Shown here piece by piece: positions 9,253 to 19,544 of a stretch of DNA of 64,000 nucleotides. Source of the stretch: Helicobacter winghamensis ATCC BAA-430 (GTDB lineage: Bacteria > Campylobacterota > Campylobacteria > Campylobacterales > Helicobacteraceae). A program made the translations under genes and the position numbers. The stretch is from positions 744,001 to 808,000 of the forward strand of contig NZ_CP063533.1 in the NCBI RefSeq assembly GCF_028751035.1, read 5' to 3'. Under the pieces are notes generated by a model, which saw only the letters and a program-made list of their open reading frames with translations, did no database searches and was not told where the DNA came from. The first letter of the stretch is position 1, and every line of letters starts with the position of its first letter.

Positions 9253-10320
9253 TTAATCCTTGTTTGAGTTTAGAAGTGTTTGGTAAATCCTAAGTAATGC
9301 AATAAATAGTGCAGTAATTGCAGGTCCAAGCACAATTCCCCAAAATCCAAAGCTTGTAAGACCAGCAATGATGGCAAAGAATATTAGCATTTCATTAATT
9401 TGCACAGGGGTTTTAATTAACACGCGGTTAATAAAAGCAATGATAAAGGGTTTTATGCCATTATCAGCAAGGGTTGCAATGATAATAATAGAGTAGAGTG
9501 CAATAACAATAGCATTTGTGTAATTACCAAGATAAAGTTCATACCCGACAATAGGAAGCCACACAAGAGAGCCGCCAACAACTGGAACAAGGGAAGCAAA
9601 GCCATAAAAAACAGCAAGTAAATAGGAATTGTAGCCAAAAAAAAGCATTAGGATTCCAAAAAGCGTGCCTTGTAAAATCATTGAAAAAATAGAGGAATAA
9701 AACACCACGCTAATAACAGCACTCACTTCATTGTAAAGAGATTTTGTTTGTGTGGGATTAAAAGGAATTAGTCCTAAAAAGTAACTCCCCAAAGTATTTC
9801 CATAATAATAAAAAAAGAAAAGAAAAACTAGGATAAATAGCGTATCACTAACAAAAGAAATGCTATTTTTTGAAGCTTTGGCAATGAGATTTAGTCCTTG
9901 CTTAAGAATATCTCCCCAGTTTATTGCGTGAAATTGCTCTAAATAGGTATTCATTTCATTTTGTATAATATCAGGCAAATATAAGATTAAATCTTTGCTA
10001 AAAAGTGTTAAGCGAGCTTGTGTATCTAGCAAGAAGTTTTGAAAATTGCCTAAATCTAAGTTTGTTGCAATATTTGCAAGGCTTAGTAAAATATAAAAAA
10101 TCGGCACAAAACAGAGCGTGATAAGTATCAAAACCATCAGCGCAGAAACAAGAAGTTGGGATTTTAGGCGTTTTAACAATGCACAATAAATACCTTGTGT
10201 AGCAATAAAGAGTAAAAATGCAATTAAAAGATTCATTAAAAAAGGCGCATAAAGCCTAAAGAGTGCTAAAAGAGTTAGCACAAAGGCGATAAGAAAAAAA
10301 TAGATTCCACTATTACGCAT
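9253..10320 (-). CDS. AI-2E family transporter (inner-membrane permease)
   Basis: A 355-residue polytopic membrane protein of the AI-2E transporter (formerly UPF0118/PerM) family, with about seven to eight hydrophobic segments and the late conserved stretch LTSFGFWGIVLGPAITALFIALL. Family members have been linked to AI-2 export or Na+/H+ antiport; the substrate here is unknown. Its ATG abuts the ccoG stop with no intervening base, so the two are almost certainly co-translated. A strong hairpin terminates the unit. Confidence 0.85.
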   Translation of the reverse strand: MRNSGIYFFLIAFVLTLLALFRLYAPFLMNLLIAFLLFIATQGIYCALLKRLKSQLLVSALMVLILITLCFVPIFYILLSLANIATNLDLGNFQNFLLDTQARLTLFSKDLILYLPDIIQNEMNTYLEQFHAINWGDILKQGLNLIAKASKNSISFVSDTLFILVFLFFFYYYGNTLGSYFLGLIPFNPTQTKSLYNEVSAVISVVFYSSIFSMILQGTLFGILMLFFGYNSYLLAVFYGFASLVPVVGGSLVWLPIVGYELYLGNYTNAIVIALYSIIIIATLADNGIKPFIIAFINRVLIKTPVQINEMLIFFAIIAGLTSFGFWGIVLGPAITALFIALLRIYQTLLNSNKD

Positions 10321-11688
10321 TTATCTATTAATCACTTTGCTGGGTGGATAGATAAATACGCTTTTTCTATGCACTTCAATAGGTTCTTTGCTATCTAGCG
10401 CGTAGGCTTTGATTTGAAGTTGAATATGCGTGTTTTTTTGCGCATCTTGTGCGAGATTTTTGTCTGTATAGAGTGTAACAGGCTGTTTTTGTTTCTCACC
10501 AGCTTTGATTAAGAAAGGCTTGCTAGGGCGTTTAATCTTAATTGCATCGTTATTTTCAACTTCAAAATAGAATTTATAATCTTCATTGCTTGTGTTTTGA
10601 AATAAAAAGATATAAGAGTTTTCTACAATATTATTATCACGGATTGATAGCTCGCCACGATTAATATTTAAGAGCATATTCTCTTTTGTAGAGCTCATTG
10701 CCAAAAGTCCTGCAAAAACGATTCCAAGCGCAACCACATAAGCAATGGTTTTAAAGCGCACATAACGCACTTTTTGGCGTTCTTCAATACTTTGCGGGCT
10801 TGTCCAAGAAATCAGCGTTTCTTTACCAAGTTTTCCCATTACACGCGTGCAAGCATCAGAGCATTCAAGGCAGTTAATGCACTCTAACTGCATTCCTTTT
10901 CTAATATCAATGTGTGTGGGGCAGATTTTCACGCATGCTTCACAGCCAATACATTCAGCATTTGGCGTTTCAGGCTTTTTCCAAAGCTTGATACCTTTAG
11001 GATCAAATACAGCTCCACCACGCTTATAATCATACACAGTCATAATTGTATCATTATCATATAAAACACTTTGCACGCGGCTATAAGGACACATATAAAT
11101 ACAGAAATTTTCCTTGATAAATACAATATCAGCAATTAAAAAAAGTGCGATTCCAAGTAAGAAAATCAGCAAATACTTATGCTCTAGTGGATTTTGGATA
11201 TAGGTAAAAAAATCCGCTGGTGGCACGAAATACCACATAAAATTTGATGCTGCAACCAGCGCCAAAAGCGACCAGATTAACACCGCCACAACCTTTTTTA
11301 CTTTATTAATACCTAAGCTCATATCAGGTTCTAACTGGCGATTTTCAATTCGTTTGCGTAAGCGTAAAATTTTAGTTTCTAGCAAATCCCTATACAGCAC
11401 GCGAAAAATCGTTTGCGGACACGCCCAGCCACACCATACACGCCCAGCAAGCGTGGTTAGAAAGAATATGGATAAAAACATTAAAATTAACAAAAAGGGC
11501 ATTAAATACAATTCCTGCATATCAAAAGCAACGCCAAGTAAATGCAATTGTTTGTGATCAAAAGATAAGAGAAAAATTTGATTGCCATTGATTTGGATAA
11601 ATGGAATCGCAAAAACAATAATTGTTGTGATAAGATACATTACATAGCGTTTTTTGAAATATTGTCGCATATTGCGCACTTGTTCCAT
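10321..11688 (-). CDS. ccoG: Cytochrome c oxidase accessory protein CcoG
   Basis: CcoG (FixG/RdxA) is a membrane Fe-S protein needed for maturation of the copper centre of cbb3 oxidase. The 455 residues show an early membrane segment (YLITTIIVFAIPFIQING), WCGWACPQTIFR, further membrane helices, and two ferredoxin-type clusters in CIGCEACVKICP and CINCLECSDACTR, then an Ig-like periplasmic C-terminal domain. The start is ATG 11688 (MEQVRNMRQYF), preceded by CAAGGAGC at good spacing; a longer frame from 11793 lacks a ribosome-binding site. Confidence 0.93.
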   Translation of the reverse strand: MEQVRNMRQYFKKRYVMYLITTIIVFAIPFIQINGNQIFLLSFDHKQLHLLGVAFDMQELYLMPFLLILMFLSIFFLTTLAGRVWCGWACPQTIFRVLYRDLLETKILRLRKRIENRQLEPDMSLGINKVKKVVAVLIWSLLALVAASNFMWYFVPPADFFTYIQNPLEHKYLLIFLLGIALFLIADIVFIKENFCIYMCPYSRVQSVLYDNDTIMTVYDYKRGGAVFDPKGIKLWKKPETPNAECIGCEACVKICPTHIDIRKGMQLECINCLECSDACTRVMGKLGKETLISWTSPQSIEERQKVRYVRFKTIAYVVALGIVFAGLLAMSSTKENMLLNINRGELSIRDNNIVENSYIFLFQNTSNEDYKFYFEVENNDAIKIKRPSKPFLIKAGEKQKQPVTLYTDKNLAQDAQKNTHIQLQIKAYALDSKEPIEVHRKSVFIYPPSKVINR

Positions 11689-11813
11689 AAAAGCTCCTTG
11701 AAAATATAAAAATTTTGCCACAATACTAGCGCAATAAGTGTAAAAAGTAGCAAAAAAATAAAATTTTTTGTGTTTGTTATGTGATTTTTTCACATTTTTT
11801 ACTTGCTTTATGC

Positions 11814-11819
11814 TAGAAT
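11814..11819 (+). promoter_or_regulatory. Candidate extended -10 box for rpsU
   Basis: TGC-TAGAAT (TAGAAT at 11814-11819) in an AT-rich region about 50 bp before the rpsU ATG. TATGCT just upstream is an alternative reading. Confidence 0.45.
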
Positions 11820-11870
11820 TACGCGCTTTAATTTTGAAGCTATAATTTTTACACGAAGGTGGTGATTTAG

Positions 11871-12083
11871 ATGCCAGGTATCAAAGTTAGGGAAAACGAA
11901 TCTTTTGATGATGCGTATAGAAAGTTTAAAAAACAAGCAGATAGAAACCTTGTTGTAACTGAAAGTCGCGCGAGAAGATTTTTTGAACCAAAAACTGAAA
12001 AGCGTAAAAAGCAAAAAATTAGCGCACGCAAGAAAATGCTTAAACGCTTATATATGCTTAGACGCTACGAATCAAGGCTCTAA
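11871..12083 (+). CDS. rpsU: 30S ribosomal protein S21
   Basis: Small basic ribosomal protein (70 residues) of the 30S platform, near the anti-Shine-Dalgarno end of 16S rRNA. The sequence begins [20 protein letters not shown] and ends with a Lys/Arg-rich helix, typical S21. AAGGTGGTGA lies upstream of the ATG at normal spacing. It is monocistronic, with its own promoter-like sequence and a strong terminator. Confidence 0.97.
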   Translation: MPGIKVRENESFDDAYRKFKKQADRNLVVTESRARRFFEPKTEKRKKQKISARKKMLKRLYMLRRYESRL

Positions 12084-12086
12084 TAT

Positions 12087-12113
12087 AAAAGGATTCCATT
12101 TGGAATCCTTTTT
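12087..12113. terminator. Bidirectional terminator between rpsU and alaS
   Basis: AAAAGGATTCCA / TGGAATCCTTTT, 12-bp perfect stem with a 2-nt spacer (effectively a 4-nt ATTT loop), flanked by A-run and T-run. It sits between convergent genes and can serve both strands. Confidence 0.85.
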
Positions 12114-12127
12114 ACTTCAATATTTCT

Positions 12128-15019
12128 TTAATTAAATATATCTTGAAAAACCTTTTCTGCTAACCCCAAAGCTTCTTTTATCTTGTTAGAATCTGTAATC
12201 TTGCCTCCAGCAGTGGCAAAGTCATCTCTGCCCCCGCCATTACCGCCAAGAATTTGTGCGACTTGTTTTACCCAAGCTCCAGCTTTGAGTTTGGATTCTA
12301 CACCTTTTACTCCAGCAGTAATTGTAACTTTGCCACTAGATTCTGTGATAAGTAGAATTGCAACTTTTTCATTTTCATTTTTTGCGTTATCTACAAGCTC
12401 TTTAGCTTCTTTTGTATCGGTATTTTCTAGCTTTAAGGCTATAAGCTTGACGCCATTTAGCATTTTAGATTCCAATGTTTTTGCACCCGTGCTACTCTTG
12501 CTAGCCTTTTCTTTAAGCTCTTTTATCTGCTCTTTTAGCTTAAAGATTCCTTGTATTATATCTTGTGCTTTAAGGGCTTCTTTTGCCTGTTTTATGGACT
12601 CTAGCGCATTTTTTCCATAGTGATACGCTGCTTTTCCACACACTGCTTCAATGCGCCTAACTCCGCTACTCACGCTACTTTCACGCACAATATAAAAGCT
12701 CCCAATCTCCGCAGTATTTTGTATGTGAATCCCTCCACATAGCTCAATAGAATCTCCAAAGCTAATAACCCGCACATTCTCCCCATACTTTTCGCCAAAA
12801 AGTGCCATAGCCCCTTTTGCTTTAGCTTCTGTAATCCCCATAGTTTCGCACACTTGCGGGGAGGATTCTGCAATTTTGCTATTAACTAAGGCTTCTATTT
12901 GCTCTAGCTCATCTGTGTTTAACGCCTTTGGATGGCTAAAATCAAAACGCAAACGATTTGTCTCTACAAGGCTTCCAGCTTGGGCAATATGGCTACCTAG
13001 AATCTGTCTTAGTGCATAATGCAGCAAATGCGTGGCGGAGTGGTGCTTGGCAATTTCAAAGCGACTAGAATCTACTTGTGCTTTTACCAAATCCCCCGCC
13101 TTTAGCATACTTGTAGCAACGACTTTGGAAAGGTTTAGCCCAAAGTATTTTTGGGTATCTAAAACTTTAGCGACTATATTTTGCGGACTACTAGAATCCA
13201 CTTTGTGAGAGTCTTGGCATTCTAAGGATTGAGATGAGAAATCAGGGTTGTGTAAGTCTTGCGAATGAGACACACTAAGCGTGCGTTGCAGTGAGCAATA
13301 CGAAGCACCCCCTGATTTATCGCTCAATACTGAATGCCCTAATAAAAAACCTTTATCCCCTACCGGTCCCCCTGACTCTGGATAAAACGGCGTAGATTCT
13401 AACATCACCCAGCCCTCTTGCCCCGCTCCTAAAGATTCCACTCTTTTAAAGCTAGAATCCAAAAGGGCTAGAATCTTAGATTCTACGCTAACATTTTCAT
13501 AGCCCACAAACGCATTTTCCCCAAATTCACTCAAAAGTGCGTTAAAATCGCCATCTTTGGCGCTATCACCGCTTCCTTTCCAATGTGCTTTGCTTCTATC
13601 TTTTTGTTCTTGCATACATTTTTCAAAGCTCTGCATATCCACATCTAAGCCAAGCTCACGCAACATATCTTGCGTTAAATCAAGCGGGAAGCCATAGGTA
13701 TCATAGAGCTTAAAGGCTACCTCGCCACTAAAACGCGTTGCATTTGAGCGATGAATCGCGGATTCTGCATTGGATGCTCGGTCATTACCCTCTAGGTAAC
13801 TCCCTTCGTCTCCGCCTTGAAAACCGCAATTTCTCATCTCAACTGCTTCCGCGTTATCATTATTTAATCCAAAAGCCTTTGTGTTAGTTTTTGCTTTTAG
13901 CGTTTGAATCTCTTTATTAAACAACGCCATTCCGCTTTCTATCGTCTCAAAAAACCTTTCTTCTTCCGCCTTGCATTGTTCTTGCACAGCATTTTTACGC
14001 TCTTTTAAATAGCCATAATGCCCCCCCATAGTATCACACACAACGCCTACTACTTCATATAAAAACGCCTTTCTTAAGCCTAGCAAATAGCCGTGCCTTA
14101 CCGCTCTTCGCAAGATTCTACGCAAGACATAGCCTCTGCCTTCTTTGTCAAAATTTACCCCTTGTGCGAGTAGAAACGCCACAGCGCGCGCGTGATCGGC
14201 AATTACACGAAAGCTCGCACCACTTTCATAGACATAAGTTTGTTTGCTTAAGGATTCTACCTTGTGGATTAAAGGCATAAAAATGCTAGAGTCAAAATTA
14301 GAGCGTTTGCCCTCCAAAAGTGCAGCTACTCGCTCTAGCCCCATTCCTGTATCGATACTAGGCTTAGGTAAAGGTTTTAAGCTCCCATCGGCACTTCTTT
14401 CATACTGCATAAACACAAGATTCCATATTTCTAAAAATCTATCCCCATCTCCGCCAAAATAGTCTTCTTCACCATTAAAAAATTCCGCTCCTTGATCCAC
14501 AAAAATTTCACTACAAGGACCACAAGGACCTGTATCGCCCATTTGCCAGAAGTTATCCTTATCACCCATTCTTTTAATACGACTAGAGTCTATATGTTTG
14601 CACCATAGTTCAAAAGCTTCATCATCACTTTCATGGATTGTTACATACAGCACCGATTTATCAAAGCCTAAAACTTCTGTAACAAACTCCCACGCATACG
14701 CAATCGCATCTTTTTTAAAATAATCGCCAAAGCTAAAGTTACCAAGCATTTCAAAAAGTGTGTGATGGCGTGCGGTGTAGCCGACATTTTCTAAATCATT
14801 ATGCTTTCCACCTGCGCGGATACAAAGTTGCGCGCTTGTAGCACGCCTTTGCTTAGGTGTTGGAATCTTACCTGTGAAAATATCCTTAAATTGCACCATT
14901 CCTGCATTAGTAAAAAGCAAGCTCGCATCATCTGGCACTAAAGGCATAGACTCATACACTTGATGCCCCTTAGATTTAAAAAATTCTAAATACAAAGCCC
15001 TTATATCTTTTGTTTTCAT
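12128..15019 (-). CDS. alaS: Alanyl-tRNA synthetase with two in-frame inserts
   Basis: Charges tRNA-Ala and edits Ser/Gly mischarging. Class II motifs are seen ([36 protein letters not shown]), the editing-site [12 protein letters not shown] and ELCGGIHI, and the C-terminal C-Ala region with [15 protein letters not shown]. The start is ATG 15019 ([14 protein letters not shown]) with GAAGG upstream. At 963 residues it is about 90-110 longer than usual. The excess lies in two hydrophilic stretches: after EIQTLKAK (about 13735-13890) and between GDKGFLLG and [10 protein letters not shown] (about 13175-13340). A run of 7 G occurs in the coding strand near 14021. Confidence 0.95.
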   Translation of the reverse strand: MKTKDIRALYLEFFKSKGHQVYESMPLVPDDASLLFTNAGMVQFKDIFTGKIPTPKQRRATSAQLCIRAGGKHNDLENVGYTARHHTLFEMLGNFSFGDYFKKDAIAYAWEFVTEVLGFDKSVLYVTIHESDDEAFELWCKHIDSSRIKRMGDKDNFWQMGDTGPCGPCSEIFVDQGAEFFNGEEDYFGGDGDRFLEIWNLVFMQYERSADGSLKPLPKPSIDTGMGLERVAALLEGKRSNFDSSIFMPLIHKVESLSKQTYVYESGASFRVIADHARAVAFLLAQGVNFDKEGRGYVLRRILRRAVRHGYLLGLRKAFLYEVVGVVCDTMGGHYGYLKERKNAVQEQCKAEEERFFETIESGMALFNKEIQTLKAKTNTKAFGLNNDNAEAVEMRNCGFQGGDEGSYLEGNDRASNAESAIHRSNATRFSGEVAFKLYDTYGFPLDLTQDMLRELGLDVDMQSFEKCMQEQKDRSKAHWKGSGDSAKDGDFNALLSEFGENAFVGYENVSVESKILALLDSSFKRVESLGAGQEGWVMLESTPFYPESGGPVGDKGFLLGHSVLSDKSGGASYCSLQRTLSVSHSQDLHNPDFSSQSLECQDSHKVDSSSPQNIVAKVLDTQKYFGLNLSKVVATSMLKAGDLVKAQVDSSRFEIAKHHSATHLLHYALRQILGSHIAQAGSLVETNRLRFDFSHPKALNTDELEQIEALVNSKIAESSPQVCETMGITEAKAKGAMALFGEKYGENVRVISFGDSIELCGGIHIQNTAEIGSFYIVRESSVSSGVRRIEAVCGKAAYHYGKNALESIKQAKEALKAQDIIQGIFKLKEQIKELKEKASKSSTGAKTLESKMLNGVKLIALKLENTDTKEAKELVDNAKNENEKVAILLITESSGKVTITAGVKGVESKLKAGAWVKQVAQILGGNGGGRDDFATAGGKITDSNKIKEALGLAEKVFQDIFN

Positions 15020-15133
15020 TGTGATACCTTCAACTAAAAATTCCAAAATTCTACTTTTTTTCAATTAAAAACTCGCTTTATTATGCGGTTTTTCAAGTGT
15101 TTTTTGAAGATGGCTTCAGAAATGTTTTAAAGA

Positions 15134-16045
15134 TTAAAACGCGCCTTTCCATAGATTCTTATATGTTAATAATGCCTTAGCAATGCGGCGGTGCTTCAAG
15201 CGCAAGGATAGATTTTGAGACTTTTTGACAAGCTCTATAACGCTTTGTAAAATTTGCTCTTTTGGCATAGCATAGGCTTTTGGAAGATTTAAGGTGCAAG
15301 TTTGAAAACTTTCTAAATTTGCGCTTTGATTATCTGCAACTTCTAGCGCAATAACTGGCACTCCACAATAAAGAATCTCTCTTAAACTCTGTCCGCAAGC
15401 ACAAATACAAAGATCCATTGAGCGGATACATTGCACCATTTCTTGAGCATTTAGTTGGGAGTAAGCTTTAACGCATTTTGGTAGTTGGAGAGAATCTTTT
15501 GTGATGCAATGGATTTGTAAGCTTGGAAAAGTGTTTGAAAGCGCGTAAGATATGGGGGTGTTTAAAACTAAAATATCATCACCGCCTAGCGTGATTAAAA
15601 CGCGCTTTATGATAGGATTAAGTTTTTTGAGGCTTTGGTGCTTAAAGGCGCGTTGTGTTAGTGTGTATCCATTGCCTAAAAATAGTGTGTGATTAGGGTA
15701 TTTTTCTTTGTATTTTTTAGATTCCATATTTGCGCTATTAATAATAATCCCTTGTGGATAATTAAGACGCAAAGTATCATCAAAAAATAAGCATTTTTTG
15801 GCATATTTTGTAGCTAAAACATAGGAATCTAAGGGCAATACATAAGAATCAATAACAATTAAATCATAAAGTATTTTTAGATTGCAAGAATCTAAAAAGT
15901 AGGAATCCAAAAAGCAAGAATCTAAAATTTTTGCTACAAAACCTTGTTCTTCTAATTCTTCTTTAAGAGCAGTGCAACGGCTAATATGCCCTAAACCTAC
16001 GCCAAGTTTTTCATCAGCAAAGAGTAGAGCAGTTTTTGTGGGCAT
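15134..16045 (-). CDS. pseG: PseG-like UDP-sugar hydrolase (pseudaminic acid biosynthesis)
   Basis: Resembles PseG, the GT-B-fold hydrolase that removes UDP from UDP-2,4-diacetamido-2,4,6-trideoxy-L-altrose on the way to the pseudaminic acid that glycosylates flagellin. Seen: GVGLGHISRC with the GxGHxxRC signature, VLITLGGDD in the middle, and CACGQSLREILYCGVPVIALEVADNQ near the C-terminus. The 303-residue length is somewhat longer than usual. Three imperfect copies of LDS(C/Y)F occur at about residues 41-55. The ATG overlaps the aroC stop (TAATG), so it is coupled to aroC. Other pse genes are not in the window, so the substrate is inferred. Confidence 0.7.
   Translation of the reverse strand: MPTKTALLFADEKLGVGLGHISRCTALKEELEEQGFVAKILDSCFLDSYFLDSCNLKILYDLIVIDSYVLPLDSYVLATKYAKKCLFFDDTLRLNYPQGIIINSANMESKKYKEKYPNHTLFLGNGYTLTQRAFKHQSLKKLNPIIKRVLITLGGDDILVLNTPISYALSNTFPSLQIHCITKDSLQLPKCVKAYSQLNAQEMVQCIRSMDLCICACGQSLREILYCGVPVIALEVADNQSANLESFQTCTLNLPKAYAMPKEQILQSVIELVKKSQNLSLRLKHRRIAKALLTYKNLWKGAF
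15881..15925 (-). repeat. 15-bp tandem repeat, 3 copies, inside pseG
   Basis: On the minus strand: TTAGATTCTTGCTTT, TTGGATTCCTACTTT, TTAGATTCTTGCAAT. The unit is a multiple of three and encodes LDSCF / LDSYF / LDSCN, so copy-number change would alter protein length without frameshift. Confidence 0.8.
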
Positions 16046-17121
16046 TAGAGTGTATAGAGTTTTTGTAGATTTTCAAGCTTGCTTGTTGCGTTTAATAAAA
16101 GCATATCCGCTAAAATTAATGCAAGTTGTGCTTCACAAACTACACTTCCACGCACTGCAACGCAAGGATCGTGTCGCCCTTTAATATTGCATTCTACTAC
16201 ATTGCCTTGAATATCTTGTGTGTTTTGGGGCAAGAAAATGCTAGGCGTAGGCTTAAAATGCACTTTAATAGCAATTTCATCTCCCGTGCTAATTCCTCCT
16301 AAAATTCCGCCACAATGGTTACTTAAAAACCCTTGAGCGTCCATTTCATCATTATTTTCTGAACCTAGCAAAAGTGTAGATTCCACACCTTTGCCAATTT
16401 CTACCGCCTTAACCCCATTTAATCCAAGCATTAATGCGCCAATGGCACTATCAAGCTTGTAATACAAAGGCTCTCCAAGTCCTGCTGGCACTCCACTAGC
16501 ACAAATTAGCGCAACGCCACCTATGCTATTATGTGCGTTTTTTGCTTGCATTATGGCTTCTTTTTGTTTGGATTCCATTTTTTTATCTAGGGCAAAAATC
16601 TCGCTTCTCTTTGCGTAATTAAAATCAACTTCTTCCCCCTTAATTGCACCAATGCTTAGGATTCCACTTTGCACCTTAATGTTAAAATGTCTTAAAAACA
16701 TTTTAGCAATCGCTCCAGCAGCAACGCGCGCTACACTCTCTCTAGCACTGCTTCTACCGCCACCTCTAAAATCTCGGAATCCATATTTTTGAAAATAAGT
16801 AAAATCCGCGTGTCCGGGACGGAATAAATCCTTAATAGAATCATAATCCTTGCTTTTATTAGCAGAATTTTGGACAAAAAATCCAAGTGGCGTGCCTGTG
16901 GTTTTGCCCTCAAATACACCGCTTAAAATTTCAACTCTATCGGCTTCTTTGCGTTGTGTGGAGTAAAGATTCCTACCGCCCATACGCCTTAGCATTTCTG
17001 TTTGTAAAAATTCTTCATCAAGCACAATACCAGAAGGTAACCCATCAATCACCCCGCCAATCCCAGCTCCGTGGCTCTCCCCAAAGGTTGTAACCTTAAG
17101 CGCGATTCCAAAAGTGTTCAT
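16045..17121 (-). CDS. aroC: Chorismate synthase
   Basis: Last step of the shikimate pathway: converts EPSP to chorismate using reduced FMN. The 358-residue length is typical. Signatures seen: [19 protein letters not shown] at the N-terminus, [29 protein letters not shown], and [20 protein letters not shown] near the end. It lies between rnc (1 bp away) and pseG (1-bp overlap); rnc-aroC adjacency is conserved in Helicobacter. Confidence 0.97.
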   Translation of the reverse strand: MNTFGIALKVTTFGESHGAGIGGVIDGLPSGIVLDEEFLQTEMLRRMGGRNLYSTQRKEADRVEILSGVFEGKTTGTPLGFFVQNSANKSKDYDSIKDLFRPGHADFTYFQKYGFRDFRGGGRSSARESVARVAAGAIAKMFLRHFNIKVQSGILSIGAIKGEEVDFNYAKRSEIFALDKKMESKQKEAIMQAKNAHNSIGGVALICASGVPAGLGEPLYYKLDSAIGALMLGLNGVKAVEIGKGVESTLLLGSENNDEMDAQGFLSNHCGGILGGISTGDEIAIKVHFKPTPSIFLPQNTQDIQGNVVECNIKGRHDPCVAVRGSVVCEAQLALILADMLLLNATSKLENLQKLYTL

Positions 17122-17122
17122 C

Positions 17123-17794
17123 TTAACCCTTTAAGGCTTCAATGGCGATTTTTGCACAAATTTGCTGGGCTTCTTTTTTGCTTTTGCCACTTGCTTTTGC
17201 AAACTCTTTTCCCTGAATTTTTACACCTATTAAAAAGTTTTTATTATGATCTGGTCCGCTAGAATCTAGCAAAACATATTCTGGAGTTTCTCCAAACTTT
17301 GCTTGCGTAAGTTCTTGCAGGGCTGTTTTATGATCGTAAAATAAGCTGTTTAAATCAATGCTTGGATACACTGCGCTTAAGAGATTATGCATTAAATTGC
17401 GTGCTATATCTAAGCCACTTTCTAAATAAATTGCGCCAATAACTGCTTCAAAGGCATTTGATAAAATAGAATCCTTTTTTCTTCCATTGTTTTGCTCTTC
17501 AGAATTTGAGATAAAAAGATACTCACCAATATTTAAATATCTTGCAATTTTGGCAAAGGCTTTTTCATTAACCATTGAAGCGCGCATTTTAGAGAGCTCA
17601 CCCTCTCTTGAATTTGGGAATTTATTATATAAAAACTCTCCAATAATCAAATCCAAAACCGCATCACCTAAAAACTCCAAGCGTTCGTTATGTGTGCCTT
17701 TTTTTGCACTTTTGTGTGTCAATGCTTCTTTAAGCAAATTTTGCGCCTTAAAGTGATAGCCCAATGTTTTTTCAAAATGTTTTAAATTCACCAT
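17123..17794 (-). CDS. rnc: Ribonuclease III
   Basis: Double-strand-specific endoribonuclease for rRNA and mRNA processing. The catalytic domain carries the signature [20 protein letters not shown] and downstream acidic residues ([15 protein letters not shown]-like segment), followed by a dsRNA-binding domain from about residue 150 ending [17 protein letters not shown]. It is 223 residues from ATG 17794; a GTG one codon later (17791) is better spaced from AAGGA and could be the real start. Confidence 0.96.
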   Translation of the reverse strand: MVNLKHFEKTLGYHFKAQNLLKEALTHKSAKKGTHNERLEFLGDAVLDLIIGEFLYNKFPNSREGELSKMRASMVNEKAFAKIARYLNIGEYLFISNSEEQNNGRKKDSILSNAFEAVIGAIYLESGLDIARNLMHNLLSAVYPSIDLNSLFYDHKTALQELTQAKFGETPEYVLLDSSGPDHNKNFLIGVKIQGKEFAKASGKSKKEAQQICAKIAIEALKG

Positions 17795-17799
17795 AATCC

Positions 17800-18225
17800 T
17801 TAAGTATTTTTGAATTTTAATGCTTCTTCTTTGGCAATCTTATCGCACCGCTCATTTTCGCAATGCCCACTATGCCCTTTGACCCATTCTACTTTGATTT
17901 TATGAGGCTTTGCAGCTTTGATGTAGCGTTGCCAAAGTTCAGTGTTTTTGACATTTTTAAAGTTTTTAGCAATCCAGTTTGGAAGCCACTTGCTAAGTCC
18001 ATCTAAAACATATTTAGAATCACACACCACAAGCACTTCGCAAGGCTCTTTTAGAGCTTCTAAGCTCATAATTAACGCCGTTAATTCCATTTGGTTATTT
18101 GTAGCGACTCTTGCACCACCGCTTAAGACCTTTTCAGACTCTTTATAGCGCAAGATTCCACACCAACCACCAAAACCCGGATTTCCCAAAGAAGAACCAT
18201 CACAAAAAAGAGTAACACACTTCAT
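17800..18225 (-). CDS. rnhA: Ribonuclease HI
   Basis: Degrades RNA in RNA:DNA hybrids. The 141 residues carry the catalytic carboxylates in [27 protein letters not shown] and the late CDKIAKEEA segment, plus [12 protein letters not shown] with the catalytic-loop His. The first 26 bp overlap the 3' end of the upstream TPR gene, and AAAGGAAAG lies inside that gene. Confidence 0.96.
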   Translation of the reverse strand: MKCVTLFCDGSSLGNPGFGGWCGILRYKESEKVLSGGARVATNNQMELTALIMSLEALKEPCEVLVVCDSKYVLDGLSKWLPNWIAKNFKNVKNTELWQRYIKAAKPHKIKVEWVKGHSGHCENERCDKIAKEEALKFKNT

Positions 18226-19297
18226 CTTTTCTTTCCTTTAAAAATACCAGTGTTTTTGAAGTTAATAATCCATCACAATGCGGACAACGATCAAAAGCAA
18301 GCGGGGAGGTTCCGCTACAATTTGTGCATTGATAGCTAAAGCGCAAATCCCCTTGATAGTTAGTATTTGCACGCAATAAACACAGCGTTTCTAACTCAAA
18401 AGTTGCTTTTTTGGATACGCTTAAAGGCAAGATTCCTTTTGCTTCTAAAATATCTTTTAAAAGACTTTGATTATTCTCTAAAGTGGTACTTTCTAACTCT
18501 TTTAGCAAAGAAGTTGGAATCTCTTTTTGATTCCATATTATATCTAGGATTTGTGCGAGCGCATTATAAGGAATCTCTAAGATGCATTGCCAAAATAGCG
18601 TAGGATGATAGTCTTTTAAAAAACTTAAAATTAAACGCGTAAGCTTTGGCTCTTTTTTTAGCAAAGAAAGAAGCCTAGAGGGAAGTTGATTTTGATTGGT
18701 TGCGTTTTTATGAGTTAAAATTAGAATTTTAGCCTTTAGATAGAATTTGTGAAGCTGTGTGTTGCCTTGCATTTCTTCTAGGCAATCTAGCGCATTTAGC
18801 GCATCTTCAAAGGCGTTTAACTCTTCATAAATTTTAATAAGAGCATTTAAAACCACAGGATTACGCGGATAATGATGAAGAATTTCTAAATAAATCTCTT
18901 TTGCACGCAAGGGAAAGCCAGCCTTGCTATAAACAAGCCCTAAAGATTCTAAAATAGGAATCTTATCAAGGGGATTTTTAAGGGAGTCCAAAAGTGTGGC
19001 ATAAAGACGGATAGCCTTTTCATAATTTGCACTTTTTTGATACATTTTTGCCATAAAGAGTAGAGATGGAATCGGATTTGGGCTTAGGGCTAAGAATTCC
19101 TTAACTTCCTTATCAAAACCAACATAATCAAAACTTTCTATAAATTTACTTAAAGATTTTTGTTGTTTTTGGCTAATGATATAATTCCAGTAATACCCAA
19201 AAAGACTCACAAGCCCTATACAAAAAATCAGCACTATAATGCCAAAAAGCGGATCGCGATACTCAATATTATATATTGCGTAGTCAAAAAAATCCAC
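18200..19297 (-). CDS. LapB-like membrane-anchored TPR protein with C-terminal zinc ribbon
   Basis: A 365-residue protein with one N-terminal membrane helix (PLFGIIVLIFCIGLVSLFGYYW), TPR-like helical repeats from about residue 60 to 190 (YQKSANYEKAIRLYATLL; AGFPLRAKEIYLEILHHYPRN) and a C-terminal rubredoxin-like motif YQCTNCSGTSPLAFDRCPHC. This order matches LapB/YciM, which in E. coli links LPS synthesis to LpxC turnover; the equivalent role here is inferred. Starts at GTG 19297 with AAAGGA 6 nt upstream. It is the first gene of the unit lapB-like-rnhA-rnc-aroC-pseG. Confidence 0.78.
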   Translation of the reverse strand: MDFFDYAIYNIEYRDPLFGIIVLIFCIGLVSLFGYYWNYIISQKQQKSLSKFIESFDYVGFDKEVKEFLALSPNPIPSLLFMAKMYQKSANYEKAIRLYATLLDSLKNPLDKIPILESLGLVYSKAGFPLRAKEIYLEILHHYPRNPVVLNALIKIYEELNAFEDALNALDCLEEMQGNTQLHKFYLKAKILILTHKNATNQNQLPSRLLSLLKKEPKLTRLILSFLKDYHPTLFWQCILEIPYNALAQILDIIWNQKEIPTSLLKELESTTLENNQSLLKDILEAKGILPLSVSKKATFELETLCLLRANTNYQGDLRFSYQCTNCSGTSPLAFDRCPHCDGLLTSKTLVFLKERKDEVCYSFL

Positions 19298-19404
19298 GCC
19301 ATTCCTTTTAAAATTTAAAATATAAAAAATTTGGCAATTATACTAAAATTATTCTATCACTTAATATAAGATATTTTGAAAGCATTCATAATCTTCTATT
19401 ATCT

Positions 19405-19419
19405 GTTACTAAATGTAAC
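19405..19419. promoter_or_regulatory. Dyad GTTAC-N5-GTAAC, candidate operator 1
   Basis: Perfect 5-bp inverted repeat with 5-nt spacer (GTTACTAAATGTAAC) in otherwise low-complexity AT sequence, followed by TTTAAA. It shares the AATGTNACTTT core with the second dyad 140 bp downstream. Confidence 0.35.
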
Positions 19420-19544
19420 TTTAAAAAATAAAATTTTTATAAATTTAAGATTTAATATAAATATTAATAAATCCCTATAATATGCAATTAATTTTTATAT
19501 TTTTCTTTGTATTATAAAAATGATTTTTATTTCATTAAAAAAAT

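Noticed and set aside
15100-15125. GAAG-ATG-GCTTC hairpin between alaS and pseG as terminator
   Set aside because: Stem of 4-5 bp and the flanking run is A, not T, on the relevant strand.
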